A stretch of 64,000 nucleotides of DNA from an uncultured Lachnospiraceae bacterium. GTDB lineage: Bacteria; Bacillota; Clostridia; Lachnospirales; Lachnospiraceae. The stretch is taken from NCBI GenBank assembly GCA_947169935.1, contig CAMVRS010000004.1, positions 1-64,000 on the forward strand, in the 5' to 3' direction. A program made the translations under genes and the position numbers. The notes below the pieces were generated by a model. The model worked only from the letters and a program-made list of their open reading frames with translations. It was not told the origin of the DNA and did no database searches. This document shows, one piece after another, positions 50,102 to 60,787 of the stretch. How positions within the stretch are numbered: position 1 is the stretch's first letter; each line of letters starts with the position of its first letter.

Positions 50102-50806
50102 ATGTCTTTTTTCATTGAACAAGCTGACGACGGATATGGCGGGGTGATCTATAATTTCACCTCTGCGGGTAATATTGCTTTGATACTCTGTGTCATAGCT
50201 TTATTTTCCTTAAGCATGGTACTTCTTAAAAAGAAGATCCGTAAGATCAGTGAACAGCAGTTAGTATTTACTGCAATGGCCATCGCTCTTGGAACGGTGC
50301 TCTCTAATCTGAAGTTATTTCATTTTCCTACAGGCGGATCCATTACGCTTTTCTCTATGCTCATCATATGCCTGCCCGGGTACTGGTACGGCGTAGGTGT
50401 AGGATCGATGTGCGGTCTTACATACGGACTCTTACAGCTCATACTGGATCCATACGTAGTACATCCCCTGCAGCTGGTGATCGATTATCTGCTGGCTTTC
50501 AGTGTACTGGGACTTTCAGGTATCCTTAAAGATAAAAAGAACGGCCTGACTATAGGATTCATCATCGCGGTGGTCGGCCGTTACATATGCGCTGTACTTT
50601 CCGGCTGGGTATTCTTCGGATCTTATGCCTGGGAAGGATGGGGCGCACTGAGCTATTCGCTGGTATATAACGCTATATACATTTTCAGTGAGATGGCCCT
50701 TACCCTTATAGTTATACAGATCCCGGCTGTCAAAAACGCCCTGGGGCGCGTCCGCCAGCTGGCCATAAACACAGATACCAAAGCCGTATCGGTTTCGGAA
50801 AACTAA
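50102..50806 (+). CDS. thiT: Thiamine ECF transporter S component
   Basis: A 234-residue membrane protein with six predicted helices. It matches ThiT: FTAMAIALGTVLSNLKLFHF, PTGGSITLFSMLIICLPGYW, YGVGVGSMCGLTYGLLQLIL, YICAVLSGWVFFGSYAWEGW; the Trp/Tyr residues near the end form the thiamine pocket in this family. N-terminus is somewhat longer than usual (about 30 residues). It depends on a shared ECF module (EcfA/A'/T) not in this window. The preceding TPP riboswitch confirms the substrate. Confidence 0.95.
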   Translation: MSFFIEQADDGYGGVIYNFTSAGNIALILCVIALFSLSMVLLKKKIRKISEQQLVFTAMAIALGTVLSNLKLFHFPTGGSITLFSMLIICLPGYWYGVGVGSMCGLTYGLLQLILDPYVVHPLQLVIDYLLAFSVLGLSGILKDKKNGLTIGFIIAVVGRYICAVLSGWVFFGSYAWEGWGALSYSLVYNAIYIFSEMALTLIVIQIPAVKNALGRVRQLAINTDTKAVSVSEN

Positions 50807-50826
50807 ACAGAGAGCATAAAAAAACA

Positions 50827-50849
50827 GGGGAGCTTTTTCAAAGCTCCCC
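50827..50849. terminator. Bidirectional terminator between thiT and the GAF-HD-GYP gene
   Basis: GGGGAGCTTT pairs with AAAGCTCCCC; A-rich on the left and T-rich on the right. The stop codon of the minus-strand gene (50838-50840) lies in the loop. Confidence 0.85.
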
Positions 50850-52322
50850 CTTCTTTTCAAAAGGATTACATTCTTCAAGAAATCTTACTACCGACTCATC
50901 CAGCTTACCTTCCTCCACCATAGCCCTTAAGATGCCGAAGGCTTTATTTACAGGCATAGGTCCTTTATAAGGTCTGTCATCAGCGGTAAGTGAGTCGAAG
51001 ATGTCGCACACTGTTATTATCCTGGTAAGCAGATCCAGCTGGTCACCCTTTAGTCCGTTGGGATAACCGCTTCCGTCAAGGTATTCATGATGATCGGCTG
51101 CTATGCGGCGGACTTTATCGTATTTCTCGGTAAAATTGATATCCGCAAGTATCTTATCCGTATAAACCACGTGCTCATGGACCAGATCTCTTTCTTCATC
51201 CGTGAGCGTGCCTGCCCTGATATGAAGGTATTTCTTTTCTTCCTCGGTAAGGTAAGGGATGGGATCCCCTTCCTCCGGCTGGTATACCTGGCTGCCTATA
51301 TCATCTATACGCGCGATATCCGTATCCGTAAGGAAATCGCAGATGTTAAGGCGTTCAAGATTCTCAAGGAAGTTTTCGATACGCAGATCCTCAAGCTTCC
51401 AGTCTGCATTATCCAGCCTGCCCTCGAGCATATCTATCTTCTTCATCAGGCGTATCTTCTCAAGCCTGCTCCTTAAACCGTCGTAAGCAGCGCCGAGACG
51501 CGTTGATTTATTCAGGATCTCACGGGGAGTAATGATCTTTCCGATATCATGAAGCTGTGCAGCCATGGAAAGCTGCTCTTTATCGTTCTGGCTGATATAT
51601 ACATCAGCAATGCCCCTGGTGTACTGGGCATTTATATAATCCACCACCATCATGCAGTATTTTTCCACATGGCGGGTATGATTGGCATTATAAGGTGTCT
51701 TGGCATCGATAGCGGTGGTCAGACAGCGCACAAAGGATGCCAGCAGCTCTGTCATGTCCTGGATCAGGTTCATATTGGTGACCGTATTGGCCATCTGCGC
51801 CGTAAGTGATGCTACCGTGTGCTCGCAATCCCTGGTGAAGGGTATGACGTTGCCATCATCATCCATGCAGTTATACAGCATCATGACGCCCAGAACCTTC
51901 TTTCCTGCCACACATATAGGCGCCATCAGAACGGATCTGGTCCTGTATGAATATCTGTTATCGAAATCTCTTATGAATCTGGTATCAAATTCGTTGATAT
52001 CATAGATATCCGCTATATTAAGAAGACACTTTTTATGATAGGTATGGGTAAATATATTGCTCTCCGTGTCATCTGCCTTACGCATATCTGCCTGGGATGC
52101 TGCACCCCTGGACTCCGATCCCACATCGAGAGATCTGTTTACATCGAGCAAATGAACAAGGCGGCCCTCTTCTTCATCCAGCATGTAGAGAGTGCCCCCG
52201 TCGGCATTCGTATAATGCATGCAACCTTCCAGGATCGTGTCAAATAAAAGCATGAACCTGGACTCGGTAGCCATCTTATAACCAATGTCAAGCAAGCCCT
52301 TTTCGGCTTCCGTCATCTGCAT
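50838..52322 (-). CDS. GAF / HD-GYP c-di-GMP phosphodiesterase
   Basis: A 494-residue cytosolic protein. GAF domain about 15-190 (FDTILEGCMHYTNADGGTLY, VLMAPICVAGKKVLGVMMLY). HD-GYP domain about 210-480: AAQLHDIGKIITP and HHEYLDGSGYPNGL complete, so catalytically competent. Between them is an insert of about 110 residues with paired charged helices (LRSRLEKIRLMKKIDMLEGR), longer than in usual HD-GYP proteins. The GAF domain may bind a cyclic nucleotide or other ligand. It stands downstream of addA but has its own -10-like TATAAT at about 52350. Confidence 0.9.
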   Translation of the reverse strand: MQMTEAEKGLLDIGYKMATESRFMLLFDTILEGCMHYTNADGGTLYMLDEEEGRLVHLLDVNRSLDVGSESRGAASQADMRKADDTESNIFTHTYHKKCLLNIADIYDINEFDTRFIRDFDNRYSYRTRSVLMAPICVAGKKVLGVMMLYNCMDDDGNVIPFTRDCEHTVASLTAQMANTVTNMNLIQDMTELLASFVRCLTTAIDAKTPYNANHTRHVEKYCMMVVDYINAQYTRGIADVYISQNDKEQLSMAAQLHDIGKIITPREILNKSTRLGAAYDGLRSRLEKIRLMKKIDMLEGRLDNADWKLEDLRIENFLENLERLNICDFLTDTDIARIDDIGSQVYQPEEGDPIPYLTEEEKKYLHIRAGTLTDEERDLVHEHVVYTDKILADINFTEKYDKVRRIAADHHEYLDGSGYPNGLKGDQLDLLTRIITVCDIFDSLTADDRPYKGPMPVNKAFGILRAMVEEGKLDESVVRFLEECNPFEKKGEL

Positions 52323-52395
52323 ATATATTTACTCCAAATATAAGTCGATTCATTATAGCAGATAGGTTTAAAAAAATCTATCAGTTTTCACGAAA

Positions 52396-55300
52396 TCACA
52401 AATATATGAAACGATCAATGCAAAATGAGTATATCAGCATGTCCCTGACCTTCATTCCCCTGATCCCGGAAAGGGCCTCAGAATATAGCTCAAGCTGCAT
52501 TTTATACCGTTTTTTCAGCTCTTCCTCCCCATCAACCCGGTCGGTCTTATAATCCAGCAGTACCAGCTCATCGCCCTCCTGCCAGAAAGCATCGATCACA
52601 CCCTGTATAAGCACATTTTCACCTTCGGGAAAGGCCTCATTCAGTCTCCCTGCGGGTACGGACATAAAGAAGGGCTGTTCACGCCAGAGCTTCCCCTCTG
52701 CTGCAGCAGATATCATGCGCCTGCTCACATCATGCTTAAGAAAATGTTCCACAGCCTCCGGCCGGATAAGCTGTGCATATTCTTCCGAAAGCCGGCCCGA
52801 TGCCGTCTCTCTCTCAATATTCTTCTTTATCCATACCGGTAGCTGCGCTTCGTTAAAGTCCGAATAATCAAGCAGTTCCAGTATACGGTGATAAGCGCTG
52901 CCCCTGGCCGTGCCACCGCTCTTTTCCTCTTCAGCCGCAAAAGAAGGAACGTAGGCGGATCTGATATCGGTTTCAAATACCGGATGCGCCTCTTCGTCCT
53001 CATAGGCTGCGCGTTTAAGCTCGGAAACACTGGTCTTGGTGAAAAGCCCCTTAAGAGTCGGATGACTGTAGCGGATCTCCAGCCCCTTAAGTATAGCAGC
53101 CTTTATATTTTCATCTGAAGGTATCTTATCCGAAAGCAGCAGATCACGGTCCTCAAAAGCCCTCTTTAACTCCTTCTCTGCCCTTTTGCTGCTGCCGGTA
53201 TCACTTATATACCTGATATATCCCCCGGCGGATCCTGTATGGTCCAGCGCCATATAGATAAAGGCGTTGAAACAGTCCGCCTTACGGATGATATGCCCCC
53301 TGGCTTCCCGCTGTTCACAGGATCTGCGTTCCCTGCGCACGTCAGTGATGATCAGCTTTTCCCGCGCCCTGGTCAGCGCCACATAAAGCTTTCGCATCTG
53401 CTCCGCCAGCTCATCACTCTTCTTCTTTTCGATAAGATAACGCCGCTTTAATCCTGTCCTCTTCGTCCTGGCTGCGGGATCGATGGCATCAAGTCCCAAT
53501 CCCAGAGCAGCATCCGTCATAACAGCTGCCGTCAGCCCTCTTTTGTTAAAATTGCGGTAAAAGCCCATGCAGATGACCACGGGAAATTCCAGCCCCTTGC
53601 TCTTATGTATGGTCATGCACTTGACCATATCCGCCGCTCCGTCAAGTACCGTGGCTTCTCCGCTGTCCACTTCCTGTTTTTTTAAGAGGGAAAGATAACG
53701 TACAAAATGGAAAAGCCCCCTGTATCCCGTCTGCTCGTAATCCGCAGCACGCTCCATAAGAAGCATCAGGTTTGCACGCCTTCCCGCTCCCGAAGGCATT
53801 GCGCTCATCCTGTCAAGATATCCGCTTTCGGATATCAGCAGCTCTGTCAGCTCCCTTACCTTCATATAACGGGCGTATTCCCTGTATCGCTTCAGCCACT
53901 CAAAGAATGCTTCCGCCTTATCCTTAATAGCCCCGCTGCCTTCAGCGCATTTTTTCAGGGCGTCATAAAGGCTGAGATTCTTTTCCTCCGCCCTGATGCT
54001 TATCATCTCTTCGTCATCAAAGATTTCCAGAAATGAGGTCAGCACAAAATACAGGGGCTTATCCTGCCTGGGATTATCTATGATCTTTAACGCTGCCACC
54101 AGCCCCTTAACTTCAACAGCATTAAAATATCCGGTGGATGCGTTCAGATACAGGGGTATATCAGCCTGTCCGAACGCATTTCTCAACGCTTTTTCATAAG
54201 GCTTGGGAGAAGCTACCAGCAGAACTATGTCGCTGTAACGCAGCGGTCTGTATATTTCCTGCTGCTTGTCCCATACGGTAAGGCCTTCTGCCATCAGCTG
54301 CTTTATGCGGTCGGCGACCATGCGGCTTTCCTTTTCCTCACGGCTGCCGCCCTCATCTTCTTCATCCTCATCCTGTTCATCTTCATCGGCGTTGTCTTCC
54401 GGCTGCACCGCCGCATCATCTTCCAGAAGGAGCACATCTATCTCCGGCTTGTATTCATCTGCCTTTGCAGGTTCGTAAGGCGCCCCGGGATAGAGTTTAG
54501 CATCACTGTCATAATCCATACCTGCGGTATCTTCGCGCATTACAACCTCAAATACCAGATTGACAAAGTCTATCACTTCCCGTCTGCTCCTGAAATTCTT
54601 GTTCAGGTCTATACGCTCCCCGCCACGGTGAGCGCCGTATTCGCGGAACTTTTCCATAAAGAGTTCCGGTCTTGCCTGACGGAAACTGTATATGCTCTGC
54701 TTTACATCACCCACGCAGAAATAGTTATCTTCCCTTGCTATACTCTTTAATATGTATTCCTGAACATAATTACTGTCCTGGTATTCATCTATAAAGATAT
54801 GTTCAAAATGATCCCTGTATTCCTCTGCGGCGCGGGTCGGATTCATATCCTCATCCAGCAATATCTTAAGGGCAAAGTGCTCCATATCGTTAAAATCCAC
54901 CAGCCCCTGCTCCCTCTTTTTGGCATCAAAGCGCTGCTTAAGCTCCAGGCAGAGTCCGCACAGCACCTCCGCATTGCTTCTGATGCTCTCTGCCGTGGTC
55001 TTCAGCTGCTCTTCCCCTATCTTATACAGCTCGGAGACTGCATTTAACAGAGTCTTTGCTTCTGCGATCTTAGCATTCGCAGAATCCAATATATAAGGAT
55101 CGGCATTTTCCTTATTTCCTCTGAGCTGGGGAATGGTGAGTGCCTGAATTATATGATGCCTGCTCTCATAATCCTTATGGGTCGCCAGAGTATCTGCTAT
55201 GTTATTAAGATATGAAGCGCAAGCCGGATAGTTGGATGGAAGGCCGTTGTTTCCGCTGCATATGGATATGGCCTCAAGAGCTGATGCTTTAAACTCAGCT

Positions 55301-55965
55301 ATCATGCTGTCAGCCCTGCCCTGCCCCCATTTATACCATTCGGTTTCGTCTATCTGCGCATAGTCCAAAGGCACTATATCCGCTGCCGCGCTGTTAAGCC
55401 AGCCTTCGGGATCCGGATTGCTTAAGGCATGCTGTAACAGGCCCAGGATCATCTTCTGGGTATTCCCGTCCTTTACGCCACTGCAGTAACTGTCCATAAA
55501 ATGCAGAAAGCTTTCATCTTCCCCTGAATACTTATCTTCCATCAGTTCGGCAAGACAGTCGCTCAGCATCAGCTGTTTCTCGCCCTCATCCAGTATACGG
55601 AACCCCGGATCCAGATCTATATCGGAAAAATTATTCTTCACAACAAAAAGACAGAATGAATCTATAGTAGTTATCTGTGCATTATTCAGAAGGGCGCTCT
55701 GTCTCTCCATATGCCTGTTCCCGGGATGTTCCGCGCAGTATCCCGAAATGGCTTTACCGATGCGTTCCCTCATTTCCGCAGCCGCAGCGCGCGTGAATGT
55801 CACGATAAGCAGCCTGTCGATATCCACAGGCGCTTTCTCGTCAACGAGCAGCGAAAGTATCCTTTCGCTGAGCACAGCAGTCTTACCGCTGCCCGCAGCT
55901 GCAGACACCAGCAGATTCGTTCCCCTTGTCTCTATTACAATTTTTTGTTCTGTAGTATATTCCAT
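52396..55965 (-). CDS. addA: ATP-dependent helicase/nuclease subunit A
   Basis: A 1189-residue AddA. Walker A SAAAGSGKTAVLSERIL at the N-terminus; UvrD-like motifs IDEYQDSNYVQEYIL, GDVKQSIYSFRQARPELF, MTIHKSKGLEFPVVICMGFY and LYVALTRAREKLII. The C-terminal RecB-type nuclease has VLLDYKTDRV. With AddB it resects double-strand breaks and pauses at Chi. Its start codon directly abuts the addB stop codon, so the two are translationally coupled. Confidence 0.95.
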   Translation of the reverse strand: MEYTTEQKIVIETRGTNLLVSAAAGSGKTAVLSERILSLLVDEKAPVDIDRLLIVTFTRAAAAEMRERIGKAISGYCAEHPGNRHMERQSALLNNAQITTIDSFCLFVVKNNFSDIDLDPGFRILDEGEKQLMLSDCLAELMEDKYSGEDESFLHFMDSYCSGVKDGNTQKMILGLLQHALSNPDPEGWLNSAAADIVPLDYAQIDETEWYKWGQGRADSMIAEFKASALEAISICSGNNGLPSNYPACASYLNNIADTLATHKDYESRHHIIQALTIPQLRGNKENADPYILDSANAKIAEAKTLLNAVSELYKIGEEQLKTTAESIRSNAEVLCGLCLELKQRFDAKKREQGLVDFNDMEHFALKILLDEDMNPTRAAEEYRDHFEHIFIDEYQDSNYVQEYILKSIAREDNYFCVGDVKQSIYSFRQARPELFMEKFREYGAHRGGERIDLNKNFRSRREVIDFVNLVFEVVMREDTAGMDYDSDAKLYPGAPYEPAKADEYKPEIDVLLLEDDAAVQPEDNADEDEQDEDEEDEGGSREEKESRMVADRIKQLMAEGLTVWDKQQEIYRPLRYSDIVLLVASPKPYEKALRNAFGQADIPLYLNASTGYFNAVEVKGLVAALKIIDNPRQDKPLYFVLTSFLEIFDDEEMISIRAEEKNLSLYDALKKCAEGSGAIKDKAEAFFEWLKRYREYARYMKVRELTELLISESGYLDRMSAMPSGAGRRANLMLLMERAADYEQTGYRGLFHFVRYLSLLKKQEVDSGEATVLDGAADMVKCMTIHKSKGLEFPVVICMGFYRNFNKRGLTAAVMTDAALGLGLDAIDPAARTKRTGLKRRYLIEKKKSDELAEQMRKLYVALTRAREKLIITDVRRERRSCEQREARGHIIRKADCFNAFIYMALDHTGSAGGYIRYISDTGSSKRAEKELKRAFEDRDLLLSDKIPSDENIKAAILKGLEIRYSHPTLKGLFTKTSVSELKRAAYEDEEAHPVFETDIRSAYVPSFAAEEEKSGGTARGSAYHRILELLDYSDFNEAQLPVWIKKNIERETASGRLSEEYAQLIRPEAVEHFLKHDVSRRMISAAAEGKLWREQPFFMSVPAGRLNEAFPEGENVLIQGVIDAFWQEGDELVLLDYKTDRVDGEEELKKRYKMQLELYSEALSGIRGMKVRDMLIYSFCIDRFIYL

Positions 55966-58900
55966 TTATTCCTCTGTATCGTTACCGGCTGCTTTTCTGA
56001 TCCGCTCCAATGCCTCATCCCTGCTGATATTCTCTTCGGAATATGCGCAGCCCGGAAGGTTAAGATCAAACATGCATTCATCCTTATGGGGACAGAACTT
56101 GCAGCTGTTCGCGTTCATGGGTCTGTGATCAATCATGCCGGTCAACATTTCCCTACCCAGTCCCAGGAGTTTTCGTTCTGCATACAAGGCCAAAGCCTTT
56201 ATATCCTCCGGCGGCAGTGTGCATTTGGTATTCGCGGATATCTCACCCTTCCCGGTGATACTCACCGCCATAACATCCGACCAGCCGTTAATATTCCCGT
56301 CAAGAGCACGTATCACATTCATATCACTGCTTATAAATCCCCTGGGTTTCAGCATCCCAGGTATTTTTGTCTCCGGATCGGCAGTCTCATTATCCTTAAG
56401 CTTTATCCAGGGATCCGTCAGCACATAATAGAAAAGCGCAGCTGGAACAGCCCCCTCTCCGGCTTTCCTGACAGCTTCGTACAGATATACCGGGAGCTGG
56501 AGCTGCTCTCCACTCCATATCTTTTCCGGCATCAGGCTTCTGTTTCCGGATTTATAATCAGTAACCTTGATATAACATTTACCGTCTTTCCTGTATTCAT
56601 CCAGCCTGTCTATCTTGCCCGTAAGCCGCATACTGACACCCGGCTCGGGCTCGATATTCCTTTCAAATCTGTATTCATACTTTGCAGGTTTGAAGGAACC
56701 CTTTGACAGCTGGAACGCCACAGTGAGTATGCTTCGCCTTAATATCCTGCCCATGCGTTTATATACGTATGCGCTTATCGCATCCTGATACAGTTTCTCC
56801 GTGCCGTATTCCGCAGCCACATCAGTCATAATACCGGGAAGCGTTTCATCTACAAATGCTGCTCTTACGGCAGCCCACTCCATCCCTTTTTCATCAAGCA
56901 TCTTGCCGAAGCGCTCCAGTACGTCATGATAAATACTGCCCATATCGGGGCTTTCCAGCTCGTTGCTCTCTCTTTCCCTTAATCTGAGACCGTAACTCAG
57001 ATAATGGGCATAGGCGCAGGCCGCAAAGCTCTCCATACGGCTTACACTGCCCGTGATCTGTTCACCATACAGCTTATTCACTGCTTCTTTTGCAAGTACT
57101 TTAGGGACATAATGATAAAAAGCAGCTTTCGTGAGTTTATCCAGCTTTTCCTTATCCCTGGTCCTCATTATTTCGTAATCCGTGTAGAATACCGGTTTTT
57201 TATCTGCCGGCATAATACCGGAGGCGTATGCGGAAAGCATGATAGCCATCTCTCCCATGGCAGGCAGCTCGTCATCACGCCTTAAGGCGCGCTGTATCTT
57301 AAGCGCCGGAAAAAGCTCCCTTATGCGGCTCATCAGATACGATACCCTCTGACTGTCACCCTTCCTGTCGGCAGCCGAATAGGAAAGTATCAGCTTATCC
57401 GATGCCCTGCCCAATGCATGATACAGATACAGCCTTTGTATAAACATACGCTGTCTGGGTGTAGGTGACAAAACAAAGCCTGACTCTCCCAGGAACTCCC
57501 TGTCTATATCCGATATCATTCCTCCGCCGCCCGAAGCTGCAGGTATGATCCCGTCATTGAGTCCTGCAAAGAAAACTGCCTTTACGGGCTTTAGACGGGT
57601 ACGCTCCATATCGCCTATTACCACCCTGTCTATATCCTGGGGCAGAACGCCCAGCTTTACCTCTTCTATGCCCGATACGAATATCTCTATAAACTCCGAA
57701 AGGCTGATCTCTTCACCTTCCAGTAATGAAGCTGTCTGCTCTAAAAGCCTGCATACAGCCTCATAAACCTGATCATATTCCTTCTCGCGGACCTGGTCAT
57801 TGTTTTCCCTGAAATACCCGGCGTATTCCGTAAGCTTATCGTAAGCACCGCTCTGCACTATAAATTCATACAGGGTCTTTGCATATTCTTCCGCCTTTGC
57901 TTTGGGCCCGGGACGCCTTAAGACCTCTGTCTTATCCCAGATGAGCTGCCTGGTCTCGTTCACGCGAAGCAGCGCCTCATCATCCCCCTTCATATAGGAA
58001 GGCCGCCTTGCGAAAAGCCTGCTCCAGGCCTTGGCTCCGCGCATCCCCGTAGCCAGCAGGTAATTCTCCAGCTCATCTGCCGCATCCGCATCTACGCCGG
58101 AAAGACCGCTGCGAAGGAAATGCATCACATTATCAAACGCATATCCCCTGTCCACACATTCCATAGCCGAACGCAGAAACTCCGTGAAAGGATTATGCTC
58201 CAGTTTCTGATTGATATCCACAAAACAGGGGATATCATGCATACGTGACAGCTCACTGACATAAGGCGAGTATCTTTCCAGATCACCCGTGATCACAGCT
58301 ATGTCCCTGTAGGCCAGTCCGCCTTCGTGGGTGAGGCTCTTTATCCGCCTGAAGATCTCTGCCATCTCCTCGTGGGGGTCGGCAGCCGCAAAGGCATATA
58401 TCTCGCCCTCAGGATCCCCGCCAAAAACCTTATCATTGCCTCTGAATATGTTTTCGTCCAGAAAAGCCAGGGCCGGGGATGCCATAAAACGCGGCGCCGC
58501 ATCCTTAAGAAGCAGATCTTCCCCACGCTGCGCTCCTTCGTCCTTTGCTATCTGTTCCAGTGAGCGCATGGTCTTCATACTTAAAGAAAAGAGCCTGTGC
58601 TCATCAAAATCATTTCTGTACTGCTCATATTCGGCAGCCGGCATGATAACGGTAAATATCAATTCCTCACAGCAGTGAAAAAGCCTGCGTATAACATTTT
58701 CCTGCACGGGAGTGAAACCGGTAAACCCGTCAAAAGCCACCACGCTTCCTTTCAGAAGCTTTGACTTTTCTATCTGTCCCGCCAGTATATCCAGCTTTTC
58801 TTCTTTTGTGATGTAGCGCTCTCCAAGATAGGAATTGAACGCTTCATATACTGTCTTAAGATCCTTAAGCTTTGCACAGAGTGCTTTCTTTTCCGACGCA

Positions 58901-59334
58901 TACTCAGAAAGACGGCCTACCGATTCCGGTCCGATACCGTACTGCATGAATTCCGATATTACTGATTTTACTTCATGAATATAACCCTTCCTGGAAAGGG
59001 AAGAGCCGATGGCCGGCAGTTTTTCGGCAAGCTCCGCCGAAAGGTGCTTGAGCACCAGATTCTTTCCCGTATCATCCAAAATGATACGTTCTTTAGCGCC
59101 AACCTCGTCAGAAATACGATGGCAGAGCCTTCCAAAGCTCTGCACATCGATGTTCATTATTCCTTTTGCGGGATGCCGCTCCACCATTTCCTTCTGGGTC
59201 TGCATGGTGAACTGGTCCGGCACCACCACTATATACTGACGCCCGGGCTCCTCCATGGAACGCCGGATGATCTCATTTTGCAGTTCACTGCTCTTTCCGC
59301 TGCCTGAACCGCCAATGATAAAACGCAGTTTCAT
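55966..59334 (-). CDS. addB: ATP-dependent helicase/nuclease subunit B
   Basis: A 1122-residue AddB from ATG 59334, one base after the gatB stop, with AAGGAG in the end of gatB. Walker A GGSGSGKSSELQ at the N-terminus, inactive helicase core for Chi recognition, C-terminal nuclease with VTDYKSGNRS. The iron-sulfur Cys set is seen as CKFCPHKDECMFDLNLPGC near residue 1085, with the first Cys further upstream (ACAYAHYLSYG). The longer in-frame start inside gatB is rejected. Confidence 0.94.
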   Translation of the reverse strand: MKLRFIIGGSGSGKSSELQNEIIRRSMEEPGRQYIVVVPDQFTMQTQKEMVERHPAKGIMNIDVQSFGRLCHRISDEVGAKERIILDDTGKNLVLKHLSAELAEKLPAIGSSLSRKGYIHEVKSVISEFMQYGIGPESVGRLSEYASEKKALCAKLKDLKTVYEAFNSYLGERYITKEEKLDILAGQIEKSKLLKGSVVAFDGFTGFTPVQENVIRRLFHCCEELIFTVIMPAAEYEQYRNDFDEHRLFSLSMKTMRSLEQIAKDEGAQRGEDLLLKDAAPRFMASPALAFLDENIFRGNDKVFGGDPEGEIYAFAAADPHEEMAEIFRRIKSLTHEGGLAYRDIAVITGDLERYSPYVSELSRMHDIPCFVDINQKLEHNPFTEFLRSAMECVDRGYAFDNVMHFLRSGLSGVDADAADELENYLLATGMRGAKAWSRLFARRPSYMKGDDEALLRVNETRQLIWDKTEVLRRPGPKAKAEEYAKTLYEFIVQSGAYDKLTEYAGYFRENNDQVREKEYDQVYEAVCRLLEQTASLLEGEEISLSEFIEIFVSGIEEVKLGVLPQDIDRVVIGDMERTRLKPVKAVFFAGLNDGIIPAASGGGGMISDIDREFLGESGFVLSPTPRQRMFIQRLYLYHALGRASDKLILSYSAADRKGDSQRVSYLMSRIRELFPALKIQRALRRDDELPAMGEMAIMLSAYASGIMPADKKPVFYTDYEIMRTRDKEKLDKLTKAAFYHYVPKVLAKEAVNKLYGEQITGSVSRMESFAACAYAHYLSYGLRLRERESNELESPDMGSIYHDVLERFGKMLDEKGMEWAAVRAAFVDETLPGIMTDVAAEYGTEKLYQDAISAYVYKRMGRILRRSILTVAFQLSKGSFKPAKYEYRFERNIEPEPGVSMRLTGKIDRLDEYRKDGKCYIKVTDYKSGNRSLMPEKIWSGEQLQLPVYLYEAVRKAGEGAVPAALFYYVLTDPWIKLKDNETADPETKIPGMLKPRGFISSDMNVIRALDGNINGWSDVMAVSITGKGEISANTKCTLPPEDIKALALYAERKLLGLGREMLTGMIDHRPMNANSCKFCPHKDECMFDLNLPGCAYSEENISRDEALERIRKAAGNDTEE

Positions 59335-59335
59335 T

Positions 59336-60772
59336 CTATGACAACAGCTCCTTAAGCAGAGCATTTACCGTTCCGGGATCTGCCTTGCCTTTTGCAGCCT
59401 TCATGGTCTGTCCGACCAGGAAACCTATAGCCTTTTCCTTACCAGCCTTATAGTCAGCCACGGACTGGGGATTATCAGCTATTACCTGCTCACAGATAGC
59501 CTTTATCGCACCTGAATCCGTTTCCTGTTTTAAGCCCTTTTCTTCAACATACTTAACGGGATCCGTATCATCTTCAAACATCCGCTCAAAAACTTCCTTT
59601 GCCACGGAAGAATTGATGACCTTCTTTTCTACCAGATCGATCAGCGCTGCCAGATGCGCAGGTGAATATCTGATATCCTCCGGATCCATATTCTTTTCTT
59701 TTAAGAGACGCAGGGTCTCTACCATGAGCCAGTTGGATACCTTCTTGGGCTGTCCGCATATACGCGTAGCCTCTTCAAAGATATCTGCCATGTGTTTATT
59801 ATCGGTGATTATCCCTATGTCATATTCGGGGATACCGTATTCCTCTTTATAGCGGGCCATCTTCTGGGGTCTGAACTCAGGCTGCTCGCTCTTTATCCTG
59901 TCGATCCATTCCTGTGAAACATCCAGAGGGATCAGGTCGGGATCCGGGAAATATCTGTAATCCTGAGCGTCTTCCTTGCTGCGCATAGCGTAGGATTCGC
60001 CCTTGTTGTCATCAAAGCGCCTGGTCTCCTGAATAACGGATCCGCCTGCTTCGATAATATCGATCTGTCTCTCACGCTCATTCTCTATAGCATGGGTAAT
60101 GGCAGTAAAAGAGTTTAAATTCTTCATCTCGGTTCTGGTACCGAATTTATCGCTGCCAACCGGACGTACCGAAAGATTGACATCCGCTCTCATGGAACCT
60201 TCCTGCAGCTTGCAGTCTGATGCTCCCAGATACTGGATAAACATACGGAGTTTCTCAAGATATGCTATGACCTCTTCGGCGCTGCGCATATCAGGCTCGG
60301 AAACTATCTCTATAAGAGGCACGCCTGAGCGGTTATAATCCACAAGGGATACATCTCCCCACTCATCATGGATCAACTTTCCTGCGTCCTCTTCCATATG
60401 TATTTCATGGATACCTACTTTTTTTGCTCCGCCCTTTTCGGTCTCTATCTCAACGTAACCGTTCCTGCAGATGGGAAGATAAAGCTGGGATATCTGATAG
60501 TTCTGCGGATTATCGGGATAGAAATAATTCTTGCGGTCAAATTTACCATGTCTGGTGATCTCGCAATTGGTCGCAAGTCCGACAGCTATGGCATATTCCA
60601 CAACCTGCTTATTCAGAACAGGCAGTGAGCCGGGCATACCGGTACATACAGGGCAGGTATGTGTATTCACATCACCGCCGAACTGTGTGGAACAGCCGCA
60701 GAATATCTTGGTCTTTGTGGCAAGCTCCACATGCACTTCCAAACCTATGACAGTTTCGTACTCTCTGGACAT
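59336..60772 (-). CDS. gatB: Asp/Glu-tRNA amidotransferase subunit B
   Basis: A 478-residue GatB. Diagnostic N-terminus YETVIGLEVHVELATKTKIF, CGCSTQFGGDVNTHTCPVCT, GMPGSLPVLN with the zinc Cys residues; then IHEIHMEEDAGKLIHDEWGD and SGVPLIEIVSEPDMRSAEEV. The C-terminal YqeY-like tail ends VGQTMKAAKGKADPGTVNAL. It transfers ammonia from GatA to Glu-tRNA(Gln) or Asp-tRNA(Asn). Separated from gatA by a small membrane protein gene. Confidence 0.97.
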   Translation of the reverse strand: MSREYETVIGLEVHVELATKTKIFCGCSTQFGGDVNTHTCPVCTGMPGSLPVLNKQVVEYAIAVGLATNCEITRHGKFDRKNYFYPDNPQNYQISQLYLPICRNGYVEIETEKGGAKKVGIHEIHMEEDAGKLIHDEWGDVSLVDYNRSGVPLIEIVSEPDMRSAEEVIAYLEKLRMFIQYLGASDCKLQEGSMRADVNLSVRPVGSDKFGTRTEMKNLNSFTAITHAIENERERQIDIIEAGGSVIQETRRFDDNKGESYAMRSKEDAQDYRYFPDPDLIPLDVSQEWIDRIKSEQPEFRPQKMARYKEEYGIPEYDIGIITDNKHMADIFEEATRICGQPKKVSNWLMVETLRLLKEKNMDPEDIRYSPAHLAALIDLVEKKVINSSVAKEVFERMFEDDTDPVKYVEEKGLKQETDSGAIKAICEQVIADNPQSVADYKAGKEKAIGFLVGQTMKAAKGKADPGTVNALLKELLS

Positions 60773-60787
60773 CAGTCGTTCTCCCTC

